A DNA stretch of 64,000 bases from Apricaphanius iberus (GCA_028564705.1 JAPXFQ010000365.1:62001-126000); one strand, 5' to 3'; positions 33,838 through 44,501 are shown, counted from the stretch's first letter. Translations and numbers: made by a program. Notes: generated from the letters alone by a model not told the origin.

Positions 33838-36800
33838 CTACAGTATCTGATGGATCCCATGGTGCACCGGACAGCGGGACACACTCCGGCCCTGGCTCAT
33901 GCCGTGCGGCCCATCGGGCAGGAGGAAGTGATTTAGTGCTTAAATGCCATCAGGGGGTTCGCGGTTGTATACTAAATAAGTGAGAGGGGGGACAAAATTT
34001 TTTATAGGCCTAGTAAATCTGGTTATATGTTCAGTGGGTTTTAACTGAATAAACAATCCAAAATTGTTTTAGCAAAGTGTTCTTTTTTCCGCGCTGAATC
34101 GCACATTCTCCTTACGTACAACCTGTAATCACAAAGTCCGTCCTTTTGGACGCGGTCAACTTCATCTGGCAGCCGCTCCTCTTGAGATTGTTATAGTTTA
34201 GCAGCTTGACAAAAAAAGAAAAGAAAGAACACACAAGTCATCTTCCTCATTATGTATGCAGTCTCCTTCAAAAACGCGAATATGGCTGAATTCTGATATT
34301 CTAAATTTGGACAATTGGATCTGCTATGACATTTTTTTCACTTATTTTTTTTTAATAAATGAAATCTTAAATTGGGCTTCAAAACTAAGTACATATAAAG
34401 CAATACGCACTGATAATCGTGATGCCGTCTAATTTCTGACAGGTAACCAATCAGTCCCCGCCTAATTTCACGCAGCATGTAAGCGAGCAGAGCAAAGTGA
34501 CGGACCGGGTGAGCCGCAGGCTGATCCGGATCTACCAGCTGTACAGCCGGACCAGCGGCAAGCATGTGCAGGTCCTGCCCAACAAAAAGATCAACGCCAT
34601 GGCCGAGGACGGAGACGCGCACGGTAAGAAAATTATTTTTGTCCTTTTAACACCAAAGAACAAAATGTCTGCAAAAGATTTACACTTGATAATTTCAGCT
34701 CTTACTTCACACCATCGGTCCAGCGTTTGGATTTTTAGGGTTAAGGTATTTTTAAATATTAAAAAAACGCAGTTAAAATATATTTATTTTATTAAGCAAG
34801 ATCTTTCAATTTGAAATTATAATGTGACATTATAATTAATACGGACGTATTTTGTCGGACTTTTTTTTGCCATATAAATGTCACAAGAAAGACGGACAAA
34901 ATGCGTCATATATATATATATTCTGTAGTTTAGAAATAATCAGGTTTGAGTTACACTACAATCATGTTCTATTAAAATTTCCATTAACATAAAGAATTAA
35001 TTCAGATCACATTTTCGTCCAGTGCATAACGTGTGAATGAAACAAATTAGAAGTGCTTAAATCTTTTTTAAGAAAAGTTTATTTTGATTCATCATCCAAC
35101 AGCCTAAAAGCCATTAACTAGCCAAGCATTAAGATTTTCCTGACCCAGTGGAGGGGGACAGTCTTTGCCCCATGTGTAGAGGTGAAATAGGTCTGGAGCT
35201 GAGGGGAAATGCCCAGTGGGTTATTAATGGTGTTAGAAGGTGATCTGCAGAGATTCTGTAGGTCTGGAACAGCCATTAGATGTTCTCCCTCTTGAACATT
35301 TTCTGCATAGCTTGTGTTCCCCCTCCACCCCCAACCTTTCAGACCCGCTCCTTGAAGCAAGCGGGCCCTGTTGTTGCACAGTAAAATCCACATGGCTAAA
35401 GAAATATGGAGGTTAATAGTGTGCTTGGTGTGGCTGGAAATTCAGAGGTCCCTGCTGTTTCCACAGACTGTTGCAGTGTGCAAAATTGTCCGGTTTGCTG
35501 GATGTAAATTTGTATTTAACAGGAGGGAGTGTGAAAGAAGGTTTGTCTCTTACATTTGGGTGTTGTCCCTTAATACTTGAGAGGACATCCATGATAATCA
35601 TTAGTGAAACACAGTGTAGTTTATGGCTGCATTTCCCATCTAAAATCTCTGAAAAGGTTAAACTGGTGAAAAAGAGTAATCTGGCACGGAGGCATCAGTA
35701 AAAGAAAAGAAGTGGTTGCTTTCCATTCTATGAAGACTTGACTTTGTCCCTGTTAGAATCCTGTCAGGTTATGGAGATTATTGTCAGGGTTTATGAGTGA
35801 GGTGATTGCAGGAATTCTGAGCAGCACTGCCAGGATCATCCTTCAGCTTTCAAAGAATCAACGGACACGTGGTTTTATCATTTTGTGGGAATTTCAGCTT
35901 GCATAAATCTCCAGGAATGCTCCCTTAGGTTTTACTCAAAGTGTGTGTGTGTGTGTGTGTGTGTGTGTAGGTCTTTGACATCCTCTCCAGTGGGTTATTG
36001 TCGTTCATGTATGTTTTTCTTTCTGCAAGCACTCAGCGAAAGTAGAACTCATTTATTATTTTAATGCAGGGTTTGTCGAAAAACAGAATAGGCATGTTTG
36101 AAAACTGAGAAAAACCTTAAATGCAGTGCTTTCTAACCAAACTCATCTCTCTTCATCTTCTTCAGCTAAACTCATTGTGGAGACTGACACGTTTGGGAGT
36201 CGAGTTCGCATCAAGGGAGCTGAGACGGGCCTCTATATCTGCATGAACAAGAAGGGGAAGCTCATTGGCAAGGTGAGGACAAAGGGCTGGCCACCCGGTT
36301 GAAGCGGGGGAGAATGCTGGCAGGAATAATGTAGCTTGAAACCCTCCGTGCATGTATTTGGAAGTAGATATTGACCTGTTTGTAGTAGAGAAATGATCAA
36401 TGTTGAACTTTCAGGGTTAGGGATGCCTCTGGCAGGATAACCTGGATTCTAACATGTCACTCTGGTGAAATGTTCAATTTTAACAAGATCCAAGAAAAAA
36501 AATTTTTTTTAAACAATGGCCTGTAGAAGGCAGTGAGCAGCATAAATGTTTTTATTGACCCTCTCCCGGCCCTTTTGGTAGTAAGGGTCATGCCTTATTT
36601 GTTTGTATTAACTGCTCCCTTGGCCTTAAGAGGATATCTTTTAATAAGCAAAAATACAATAGTTGCAAAGCAGAAATGATGAATATAATATATAATGTTA
36701 TACAGAAATAATCACCTGGTAGATCAAGAAGACAACGCAAATGTTGAACAGATTCAGCGTTCAAGTGTCCATATTGGAGTTTAGTTTGGGATCAGTACAT

Positions 36801-36993
36801 GATGCTCTCCTATGAGACTGTTAGTGTGTTTGATGAGCTGAGGTTCATGCCAGCTCCTTCTCTAACTGCAACAGCTAATAAACAGACCCCCCCCACCTCT
36901 TCCCATTTACTCTCCACCCACCCAGCACCCTGCCTCGAAGACCATCTGCCCCAAGCTTCCATCCTAGTAACAGCCGACCTCAGTTTTGGTGTT

Positions 36994-37038
<45 letters not shown>

Positions 37039-37920
37039 ACAAATTTTTGAGCAAAAGGTACAAAGAATCAACATGCAGCAATATGTTGGGACGGATGTGT
37101 GTATGGGTTCATCTTTGCTACTCTAACGCACCCTTTGCCCAAAAAGGTGGGTGGTTGTTACAGTAGGCCAAGATGGAGCAGATTTACATCACCTTACTGT
37201 ATGTTTTATTACTGGTGGCTTATGTCAGTGAGGATGCCACATAATTCAACCTTTACCCATCTCTGAACTAGACTGTTGCCTAAAGTGTACAGTCTGATCA
37301 AAGCATGGCTTAGCTGTATTGTATTTTGGTAATGGTGGGTACATTTACCCATAAATAAAAACGTAGGTTAAAGTGGAAGTAAACATGACAATTGTAGCTT
37401 AATAAGAGCCTTTTAAGAAGAGAATCTACTGCTACCCCAAAAACTCTGTAGAGATTTACTGAAGGGGAGAGCAGTCGTTGCTTCCTGAAAGGCCCATTGC
37501 TCTCTGATCTGTAATGATTGTAACATATGCTCAGTGTGTGTGTGAGTTAGCATGTCTACGTAGGTGGAGTCTATATATATCTTGTGTTTCCTTCCTCAAA
37601 TCTTAGTCAATATATTTTAAATCACTTTTCTGCAGGAAAATGGACAGGGGCGTGACTGTATCTTTACAGAGATTGTCCTGGAAAATAACTACACAGCCCT
37701 GAGGAATGCACGATACGATGGGTGGTACATGGCCTTCACTCGCCGTGGGCGGCCGCGCAGGGGCTCCAGGACACGCCAGCACCAACGTGAGGTGCATTTC
37801 ATGAAGAGGTTGCCAAAGGGGCAACAGTCCACCCATCTGGGCCAACATCGGCCTTTTGACTTCATCCACTACACTTTCAGTCCAAGGACTAAACGCACAC
37901 GGTACTCTTCACAGCACTGA
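33572..37920 (+). CDS. fgf8: fibroblast growth factor 8 (Fgf8), secreted ligand
   Basis: Secreted morphogen that binds FGF receptors with heparan sulfate; in fish it patterns the midbrain-hindbrain boundary, limb, heart and somites (family knowledge). Exons: 33572-33603, 33690-33726, 34443-34623, 36166-36272 and 37636-37920. All introns are GT-AG, and the product is 213 residues, normal for the family. Residues 1-22 or so form a signal peptide (hydrophobic [15 protein letters not shown]). Sequons NQS (26), NFT (31) and NYT (137) are visible. The beta-trefoil core contains [14 protein letters not shown] and [18 protein letters not shown]. Residues 114-138 match the FGF signature G-x-[LIM] ... 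D-C-x-F-x-E ... Y. C109 and C127 are the core cysteines. A basic heparin-binding stretch ([13 protein letters not shown]) and a basic tail (RTKRTRY) follow. The start has A at -3. The first two coding exons (32 and 37 nt) fit the split 5' coding structure of FGF8. The tail [17 protein letters not shown] may favour the fgf8b paralog, but fgf8a versus fgf8b is not settled. Confidence 0.96.
33762..33833. repeat. (AT)n microsatellite in fgf8 intron 2
   Basis: About 72 bp of uninterrupted AT begins 35 bp after the exon 2 donor site (33727). It is not inside a recognisable transposon. Confidence 0.95.
34443..34475 (+). other. fgf8: alternatively spliced 33-nt segment at the start of fgf8 exon 3
   Basis: Exon 3 begins after ctgacag at 34443. 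A second possible acceptor, cctaatttcacgcag, ends at 34475. Using it would remove exactly 33 nt (11 residues, [11 protein letters not shown]) and keep the frame, joining Q23 to H35. In mammals the same switch separates the FGF8a and FGF8b isoforms, which differ in receptor affinity (established knowledge). Use of the site in this fish is an inference. The segment also holds both N-terminal glycosylation sequons. Confidence 0.6.
35941..35969. repeat. (TG)n microsatellite in fgf8 intron 3
   Basis: Uninterrupted GT array about 200 bp before the exon 4 acceptor. Confidence 0.95.
36996..37037. repeat. (TG)n microsatellite in fgf8 intron 4
   Basis: GT array of about 40 bp. The frames at 36799-37050 and 36810-37040 translate this repeat and are not exons. 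Confidence 0.95.
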
Positions 37921-38715
37921 AGAGGACAAGAAAGACCTAAAAACAAAAGCAGAGGAAGAAAGAACAGAAATATTGACTGACGTACTGAAACGTGTTCCTC
38001 TCTAGAAAAAAAAAGCCCTCTAGATTTTTTTTTTTCACACTGTATCTTAACTTGTAGTGTATTTTCAGAATTTCTCAAGTGAACAAAAAGTTCATGGACA
38101 TAAAAGAATAAGAAAATATACATATAAAACATCTATTTTTGTACTCCAGACTACTTAGTGCTGAGAATTTTGTTTTAGATACACACAATTCATTATTTTT
38201 CTTGTCTTCAGCATATTTGTAGAATCCATCGATTGATTTTTGCATATCATTTTGACTAGAGACGACATGGTTTTTAACTTTTGCCTGCTGCTCAAGGAGA
38301 CTTGAAGGACCCTGAGTGATCGCACTGCCAGGAAACGCTGGGTTTACGGACACACTGTGAGACACAGCACTGCAGAGCGCGGCAGCAACAATGTAGTGGG
38401 AACACTACGGTGTTCAGGCTGTTTGCCAGACGCTTCATCCTGACTGGATTTATTTAAGCAAACGGTGTGCTTAAAGCATAATATGGAACAATGTGGCAGC
38501 TATAACTTATATTCACAGGTTTCCTGATCTGATTGTAGTGACTCATGTATAAAATGTGCTGATCCTTTGCTCCTCACTTTATGGGTTCTTGGTTCTCTCC
38601 TGTTTTTATACATATATAAATATTTTTTTATTTGAGGATGTGCATAATAATTCTAAAGATGGAATATTTATTTAAGAAGTGTAATAAATGTACATTAGAA
38701 TGCTGATATTAAACT
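37921..38715 (+). other. fgf8: fgf8 3' UTR (presumed)
   Basis: About 0.8 kb of AT-rich, transposon-free sequence follows the stop codon and ends near canonical polyadenylation signals. Several ATTTA-containing stretches (for example tatttatttaag near 38666) could act as AU-rich instability elements. The 3' end is inferred from the signals. Confidence 0.6.
38683..38688 (+). terminator. fgf8: polyadenylation signal AATAAA of fgf8
   Basis: AATAAA in aagtgtaataaatgtac, 763 bp after the stop codon. A second signal, ATTAAA, is at 38708-38713. Cleavage would be expected around 38700-38735, where T/G-rich sequence follows. Confidence 0.6.
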
Positions 38716-39255
38716 CTTGTTTGGTATGTCTTTGTTTGGGACTCGTCTGTGAAACCGTCTCTCAAATCAGTGTACATAAGGGCAAGCTATGTAGCAACCA
38801 AGGTAAGATTCTGTCCATGCAAAATCTCAATGAAAACATCTAAAAAGCTACAACAATGAAAGGTGAAACAATATTATGGTGAGCTGTCTCCACACTCTTT
38901 ATATGGTTGAAATGTTTTTGGTTGTCTGGGCGTGAACAAATATTAAGCATATTAGGAAGACGACAAAGTAAGAATGTTTTGACACAGTATTTTTGACAAT
39001 TCAGTACTGAATTTTTATGCAGAATTACATTTAGTTCAGAAGCCAGAAATACATTAGGCTTAAATGACAATTCATAATTACATTTAGAAGAAATATTGGA
39101 GAAATATTGCCAGTGAAAAATAAAATTGTCACTGAAAATAGAATTCCTGACTGAAACAAAAGTACTGAAAAATGTTGCTTCGAAAATAAAACAATTGTAG
39201 GTGAAAAGAAGCATTAATCAAGACTAAATGTATACATAAAAAAACTAATACGTCA
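38716..39255. other. intergenic, no gene seen
   Basis: AT-rich sequence downstream of fgf8. The minus-strand frame at 38840-39214 (124 codons) has no recognisable domain and low-complexity composition. Confidence 0.4.
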
Positions 39256-40127
39256 TTTGCAACTAGGGTTGCCAACTTTCATAAATTAAAATAAGAGACT
39301 CTTAGGCTACAGGGCGTTATTCAGCACGGGCTTAGCCGTCCGAGCAGGGAGGTGTGGTGCTTAAGGTTGATCCAGAATGGTCATATGTTAAGTTTAAAAT
39401 GCTCTATTCATAATAAACACATTAATGTTTATCTAAGTTAGGCTACAAAAATCTGCAATGTAATGCATCCACATAAAAAAGGGAATAAAGTGTATACCAC
39501 TTCTGTTAATATGCAGTGTGATCTAAGACATGACGATACTGAGAACAACATGAGGTCTGTTTGTTGAGCTTCCAACAATGTATTTTCAATATTTTCTTAC
39601 TAAAGTGACTGTATGGGGATATTGCAGATGAACCCCAAACACCTTTAAACTTGTTTACCTGCTAATTTTAATATAAATTTAGGAGTGGGATGACAAATAG
39701 TTAATTTAATTAATTGAATTCAATTGGCTTACATGGCTTGTCCGAACAACAACCAAACCACACTAAGAAATTTAATGCAATGTTCACTTAAGATTTATTG
39801 ACTATTTCTCTAAATTTTAAAATTTCAACGGCCAGAAACCTATCCAAACATTTTTCATTTTAATCTACTTATTAGCTTAACAATGCATCAGTTACCATGA
39901 TTTGTTCTTTAAGTTGTTATTTAAATTGATTGGATAAAAGACTATGCCTAAACCTGCTGGCTTTAAAACACAACAACAAAATCCTCCACAATTAATCCAA
40001 CAAAAATTAAATTGCACATGGACGAGACATCTTGGAAAATGCACAATAAATGCAATCTATTCGGAATACTTTAGCCTATATCTGGCATAGGCCTCACATA
40101 CGTGTGTTTTCTGCGTTCTTGTGTGCC

Positions 40128-40261
40128 TGCTGTGCAGTGCTGTGCTGTGCTGTGCTGTTCAGTGCTGTGCTGTGCTGTGCAGTGCTGTGCTGTGCTGTGC
40201 TGTTCAGTGCTGTGCTGTTCAGTGCTGTGCTGTGCTGTGCAGTGCTGTGCTGTGCTGTGCT
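40128..40261. repeat. pentanucleotide satellite (TGTGC/AGTGC/TGTTC)
   Basis: About 27 five-base units: mostly TGTGC with AGTGC and TGTTC variants recurring in a pattern, such as AGTGC followed by three TGTGC units. Because 5 is not a multiple of 3, all frames read as AVLCC-type peptides, which explains the overlapping open frames at 40050-40560. Confidence 0.95.
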
Positions 40262-40290
40262 GTGAGTGTTCTCAGACTCAGAACACTCAC
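40262..40290. repeat. hairpin at the end of the pentanucleotide satellite
   Basis: gtgagtgttct (40262-40272) and agaacactcac (40280-40290) are exact reverse complements with a 7-nt loop, cagactc. Confidence 0.9.
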
Positions 40291-40431
40291 TGCACTGTAT
40301 ACAATTTGCCTTGTGTTTGTCTTGACCAACCAAGGAGCGGCCTCTTCCCACACATCTTTATCTATGTACGCAGTTTTGGGACATTTTTAAAGGTGCTGCG
40401 TGTGAAGCGCCAGTGTGTTGTGGACCTGGTA

Positions 40432-40695
40432 TTACTATCTTTGTGGGGACCAAAAATTAGAAGTTTACTATCCAAGTGGGGACCGACCTCCCTTGTGGGG
40501 ACCAAAATCCCGGTCCCCACAAGTTTGAAGCAATTTTTGAGGCTTAAAATTTGGTTTTAGTGTCAGGGTTACACTTAGGTTATGGTTAGGTTGGGGTAAG
40601 GGTCAGGGTTAGGTATTAATTTTTGATGGTTAAGGTTAGGGTAAGGCGCTACGGAAAACATTATGTCAATGAGAAGTCCCCACAAGACATAGAAA
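40432..40695. mobile_element. short MITE with TTGTGGGGAC ends
   Basis: ttgtggggac (40441-40450) and gtccccacaa (40677-40686) are exact inverted repeats. tgtggggacc occurs internally several times and a degenerate ggttagg-type stretch fills 40560-40650. This resembles a common teleost MITE. Outer limits are approximate. Confidence 0.55.
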
Positions 40696-40699
40696 CCCA

Positions 40700-40701
<2 letters not shown>

Positions 40702-40745
<44 letters not shown>

Positions 40746-40753
40746 GTGTGTGT
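40702..40753. repeat. (TG)n microsatellite with CG interruption
   Basis: TG array interrupted by cgcgcgcg (about 40731-40738), directly after the MITE. Confidence 0.95.
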
Positions 40754-41050
40754 CTACCTGATCAATCCTGAACGCGCAACACGCGCGAGCCGCAAACGCA
40801 AACAATTTGCGGTTCCTTTAGATCCCGCCGCCGGAACAGTTTCACTGCCTGTAGTTGGGTGATTTGTATTTTATTTTTAGATAGGCTACGTAGTTAGAAT
40901 AGGGCAATATGAAGCCTATGACCAACACACGTATTGGACATTTATGAAAATACGTAACAAATAGCGTCCCTTATTAGTTCAAAACGGGACACCACATTTA
41001 ATTGTCAAATAAGGGACGATTCTGTATTTTAGGGCAACCCTACTTGCAAC

Positions 41051-41940
41051 CAAGTTTTCACGCCTTTCTTTAGTTGTTGTTTTTTTTTTTTTTTTTTTTT
41101 TTTGCTGGCCCTATGTTTTCAGGTCTGCAGTTTTTTTCTATGTTTTAATTCTCTTTTACTGTTTTACATTCAGTGTGGTTGAGTTGAGGGGTTTAAGAGC
41201 TGCATATAATTTGCATACATTATAGAGGCCTACACTAGTTCTGACATGAAACCACCATCTGTTTTGTGTGGTAGATAGTGTACTAGCATTGATACTTGGT
41301 ATCGGGACATACTCAGATCCAGGTATCTGGGCGTCACGTGACCCTCAGAGTAGCTGCCATGCTGGCTGGAATGAATCTAATGAAATGAACATCACAGGCT
41401 GGGATTTTATGGATTTTACTCCATCAGAGTTTACTACCCATTTTAAAATGGAAGATATCGGGAAATGAAAAAGTTTAAACATATCAGACCCTTACCATGC
41501 CCCTGGGATACTTTTAAAATATTGGAAGATGTTGGAGCTGACCTTTTAACGGATCTGAGTTTCCCTGACATACAATTTCCAGGGTACGTGGAGCAACGAG
41601 CAGCTATGTTATGTCCATGTGAAAATATCTGACCATTATTCAATCATTGCTTCAAAAAAAATTTACACCTTAGTCCTCACCATGATCCCTAGACATGTAA
41701 ACAGCAGCATGCAGAAATCACAAAGATGTTATGCCATTAAAGATCTTATTCAATTATCATTAAAACTGTGGACATATTTTGATTACAATCGTTTGAATTA
41801 CTAATGTAAAAGGTAAAGGAAAAGTTTGGTATAATACACTTAAAGCTCTATTTACAGACTTTTTATGATGAAATAGAACGCTCTTGATAGAAATTTGGAC
41901 AAATACTGCTGTCCCTATAAATTTATGTTTCTTTGCTAAC
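41051..41940. other. intergenic, no gene; poly-T run
   Basis: A 24-base T run lies at 41080-41103. Frames at 41268-41804 show no domain. Nothing else is recognised. Confidence 0.5.
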
Positions 41941-41974
41941 CCCCCCCACCACCACCACCACCACCACCACCACC
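41941..41974. repeat. (CCA)n microsatellite
   Basis: Trinucleotide CCA array after a short C run, immediately left of the foldback element. Confidence 0.95.
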
Positions 41975-41984
41975 TCACAATGGG

Positions 41985-42561
41985 ACTATAGGTGCATAGA
42001 AACATTCCTTCCTAAAAACATGTTAAACTTTGTTTATAAAGACGTAAAACTCACCGAGTGGTCGGGGGTGTTCACTGATATGCTCACACAAAAGTCGCCG
42101 CAAAAGATGTTTTCCAACAGGTTTTATCGTAGTTTTTGTCCAACTCCATTGACTTGTATTAGAAGTTCTGTGTGAAACGGTATCACTCCGTGGATGGAAA
42201 AATAAATGGTTTTGTTTATTGTCTTTCTGTAGTCTTATGCAGTCATGGTCAACTGTATAATTGGCAAAGGTGCATTACCGCCACCAGCTGGGCTTGAGTG
42301 TCTATTACTCAAGCTCTTAGCGGAAGAATGTTTGGGTGTGAGGCATTTGGAAAAATAGGTTAACAGTTTAGAAACAAACGGTAAAACACAAGTCAATGGA
42401 GTTGGACAAAAACTATGATAAAACCTGTTGGAAAACATTTTTTGTGGCGACTTTTGTGTGAGCATATCAGTGAACACCCCCAAACCACTCGGTGAGTCTC
42501 ACATCTTTGTAAGTGAAAGTTTAATGTGTTTTAGAAAGGAATGTCTCTGTGCAACTATAGT
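41985..42561. mobile_element. foldback element with long inverted arms
   Basis: Arms 41985-42161 and 42384-42561 are reverse complements over about 177 bp with a few mismatches. Shared text includes gttcactgatatgctcacac, aaaagtcgcc, tttccaacaggttttatc and caactccattgacttgt. The spacer (42162-42383) is unrelated and contains a stretch with ccgccaccagctggg. Frames on opposite strands giving the same MLTQKSPQKMFSNRFY peptide are a consequence of the palindrome, not genes. Confidence 0.85.
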
Positions 42562-42772
42562 TTTGAGGGTGGAGGAGAAACTTGCCTGTCATTAATCTTA
42601 ATGAGCAAGCCCCAACATCTTGTTAAGTCTCCACGCACACTCCCACACTGAACTGGTATAAACTGAAATAGACTGGGAAATATTTTTCTTTTGACAGAAA
42701 CTGACTCAGACTGTATTCTTTCATACCAGAGAATACTGAAAAATGAATAATAAACACCAGTGAAGGAGGACT
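42562..42772. other. intergenic spacer
   Basis: Short unassigned sequence between two repeats. Confidence 0.4.
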
Positions 42773-43379
42773 TTAAGGGCGCTTTCACATGGTACGGGAG
42801 TCCGTACTCGGGTACGGTATTTGGTCAAAATCCACTTATTTCGTACCATTTGAACACAGACTGTACCGTGCCAGGATACGGCCAGAGAGACCTGCCTTGG
42901 AGGTAGTATCCGAGTCCAGGTACGAGCGGCCACGTATCATGTGAACACAACCCGTACTCTGGCCGTACTCAAGACAATAGACGCGCTCCACGCGGAAATG
43001 ACGACACCGCCGGCCGAAATTACAGAATCACCTCGCGACCATACAAATACCAACGCGATTCAAGCATCCCACAGCAACACAGCAGGTTACAAAACACGGG
43101 TTTACTACAACACTCACCCTGTAGATGGCTTCAGGTAGCAGCTGACCAGTAGACCAGTTTGTTTACATTCTAGGCTGTCGCTCGTTTTATGACGTCGGTA
43201 CTTCTCACTCCCTTGTTTGTTGGAGAACTAAGACTTATTTGTATACCGCCACCTGCTGTTTATTTGTAGTAAAAGACTGAATCCCAATACGGGCAGAGAT
43301 CCGTGCCATGTGAACAGAAAAAATTAGCATTTTCTCTGGCCGTTTTCTGGTACGGCCACACATGTGAAAACGGCCTAAG
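42773..43379. mobile_element. MITE with TTAGGCCGTTTTCACATG-type ends
   Basis: Left end ttaagggcgctttcacatg and right end (reversed) cttaggccgttttcacatg agree at 15 of 19 bases. Subterminal repeats of gtacggn type (gtacgggag, gtactcgggtacgg, ggtacggcc) occur at both sides, as expected for transposase-binding motifs. It is about 0.6 kb and non-coding. A clear target duplication was not found. Confidence 0.65.
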
Positions 43380-43597
43380 TCATATTGTGAGCCACTCTAA
43401 AAGCTGGCTGTCCTTCAAAGTCCTTGTGAACTGTCTGGCAATCTAAAAGCCAGAAGCTCCCAGACTTCTACATCACTCAAGTTTGCCATCTCAGCTGATG
43501 CAGTTTATAATTGCTAAATTAACTTCCTACGTTTATTTGCACTTTAAGTACTTTTGCCAGCTGGGACTCAGTACACATTAGACACATACTCATGACT
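43380..43597. other. intergenic spacer, nothing recognised
   Basis: No gene or repeat recognised. Confidence 0.4.
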
Positions 43598-43792
43598 GGG
43601 CGATTGTGGATCAGTGGTAGAGTAGTTGGCTTGCAATCAGAGGGTCGTAGGTTCAATTCCAGCTTCCTGCAGTCTTAACCCCAAATTCTGCATTGTCCTA
43701 CCGAGCCATGTTGGGTGTCGGTGTGTGAATGGGTGAATGTGGCTTCAATGTAAAGCGCTTTGAGTGTTCAGTAAGACTAGAAAAGCACTATA
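43598..43792 (+). repeat. tRNA-derived SINE
   Basis: Box A tggatcagtgg (43607-43617) and box B ggttcaattcc (43650-43660) form a tRNA-like internal RNA polymerase III promoter. The body (gagccatgttgggtgtcggt, then gtaaagcgctttgagtg, then agactagaaaagcacta) matches the SINE at 54922-55179. The 3' tail is cut. It is not a functional tRNA gene: the sequence between the boxes does not fold as a cloverleaf with a normal acceptor stem. Confidence 0.75.
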
Positions 43793-44501
43793 TTGCAGCA
43801 AGGCAAGATCTTAATTCATGAGTCCAGTGTTGCAGCAATGTCGCAGCACATTCCTGCATTGTCATTGTCATGTCCTGCATTCATAAGACACACCATGCTG
43901 GGAATATTCCTGTAATATGCCACCATGGTGTGTCTTATGAAAACGCTTTATGATTTACCAACTTAAGTACACTAAAAAGCACCTGAGTTAGCGGTGCACA
44001 AAAAAGCTCAACTGACATTTTAGCTGTCATAACAGCATTTGAGTGACTATAAGAAGATATCAGGCAGATCCTTTTCCTCAGAATCTCCTCTAACTCACTC
44101 TGTGACGACTAGCTTTCCTTCATCCAGCAATTGATGCTGCCATCAGATTAATTCTCCGGGCCAGATTGTCCACCAGAATCATCAGTGTCCATGCTCATTA
44201 TCTTTTAAAAGCTTTATCTACTGTCATATTTTTTAGACCTCTGTTTTTTTATCTCTGCTTTCTAATTTAACAGACAGAAAGAAAAGAAAAAACATTAATA
44301 GACTATGAGAAATTGTAGCTGAAACAAACACTACTGAAGATGTTCTTTGACAAAGAGCCGACTGTCAATATTCCCACCTTGACAGTCTACTTTTATCTTG
44401 CCCAGTAAAACTAAATTGAAACAATGCGAAACTCTTTGCTGTTAAAATTATAACAAACAAGAACAAAACATGATTTTCTTTTCTTCCATAACAGACAACT
44501 A
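43793..44501. other. intergenic, no gene seen
   Basis: Near-repeat phrases (caccatgctgggaatattcc and caccatggtgtgtcttatg) occur around 43840-43940. No exon, RNA gene or known element is recognised. Confidence 0.4.

Larger units (their letters stand above)
39264..41042. mobile_element. hAT-like element (1.78 kb) with target duplication
   Basis: The left end tagggttgcc and the right end ggcaaccct plus a final a are exact 10-bp inverted repeats. It is flanked by tttgcaac (39256-39263) and cttgcaac (41043-41050), an 8-bp duplication with one mismatch. Near the right end the motif ataagggac occurs, as in teleost elements of this AGGGTTGCCAAC type. No transposase is encoded. The interior carries a pentanucleotide satellite, a short MITE and a TG repeat. 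Confidence 0.75.

Noticed and set aside
33750..33983. YIYIYI open frame
   Set aside because: Translation of an AT microsatellite in an fgf8 intron. The same applies to 31735-31932.
38840..39214. Minus-strand frame of 124 codons downstream of fgf8
   Set aside because: AT-rich composition and no recognisable motif or splice context.
40128..40261. Regular direct repeats resembling a CRISPR array
   Set aside because: Units are 5 bp with no spacers, and the genome is eukaryotic.
40050..40560. Cysteine-rich AVLCC open frames up to 152 codons
   Set aside because: They are translations of a pentanucleotide satellite, open in all frames.
40560..40650. Interstitial telomere repeat (ggttagg-rich)
   Set aside because: Units are irregular, not TTAGGG arrays, and lie within a MITE. 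The stretch at 30235-30290 is likewise too degenerate.
42061..42483. The same peptide (MLTQKSPQKMFSNRFY) encoded on opposite strands, suggesting a gene pair
   Set aside because: Caused by the 177-bp inverted arms of a foldback element.
43598..43670. tRNA gene suggested by box A and box B
   Set aside because: No normal cloverleaf or acceptor stem; the body and tail match a second SINE copy at 54922-55179.
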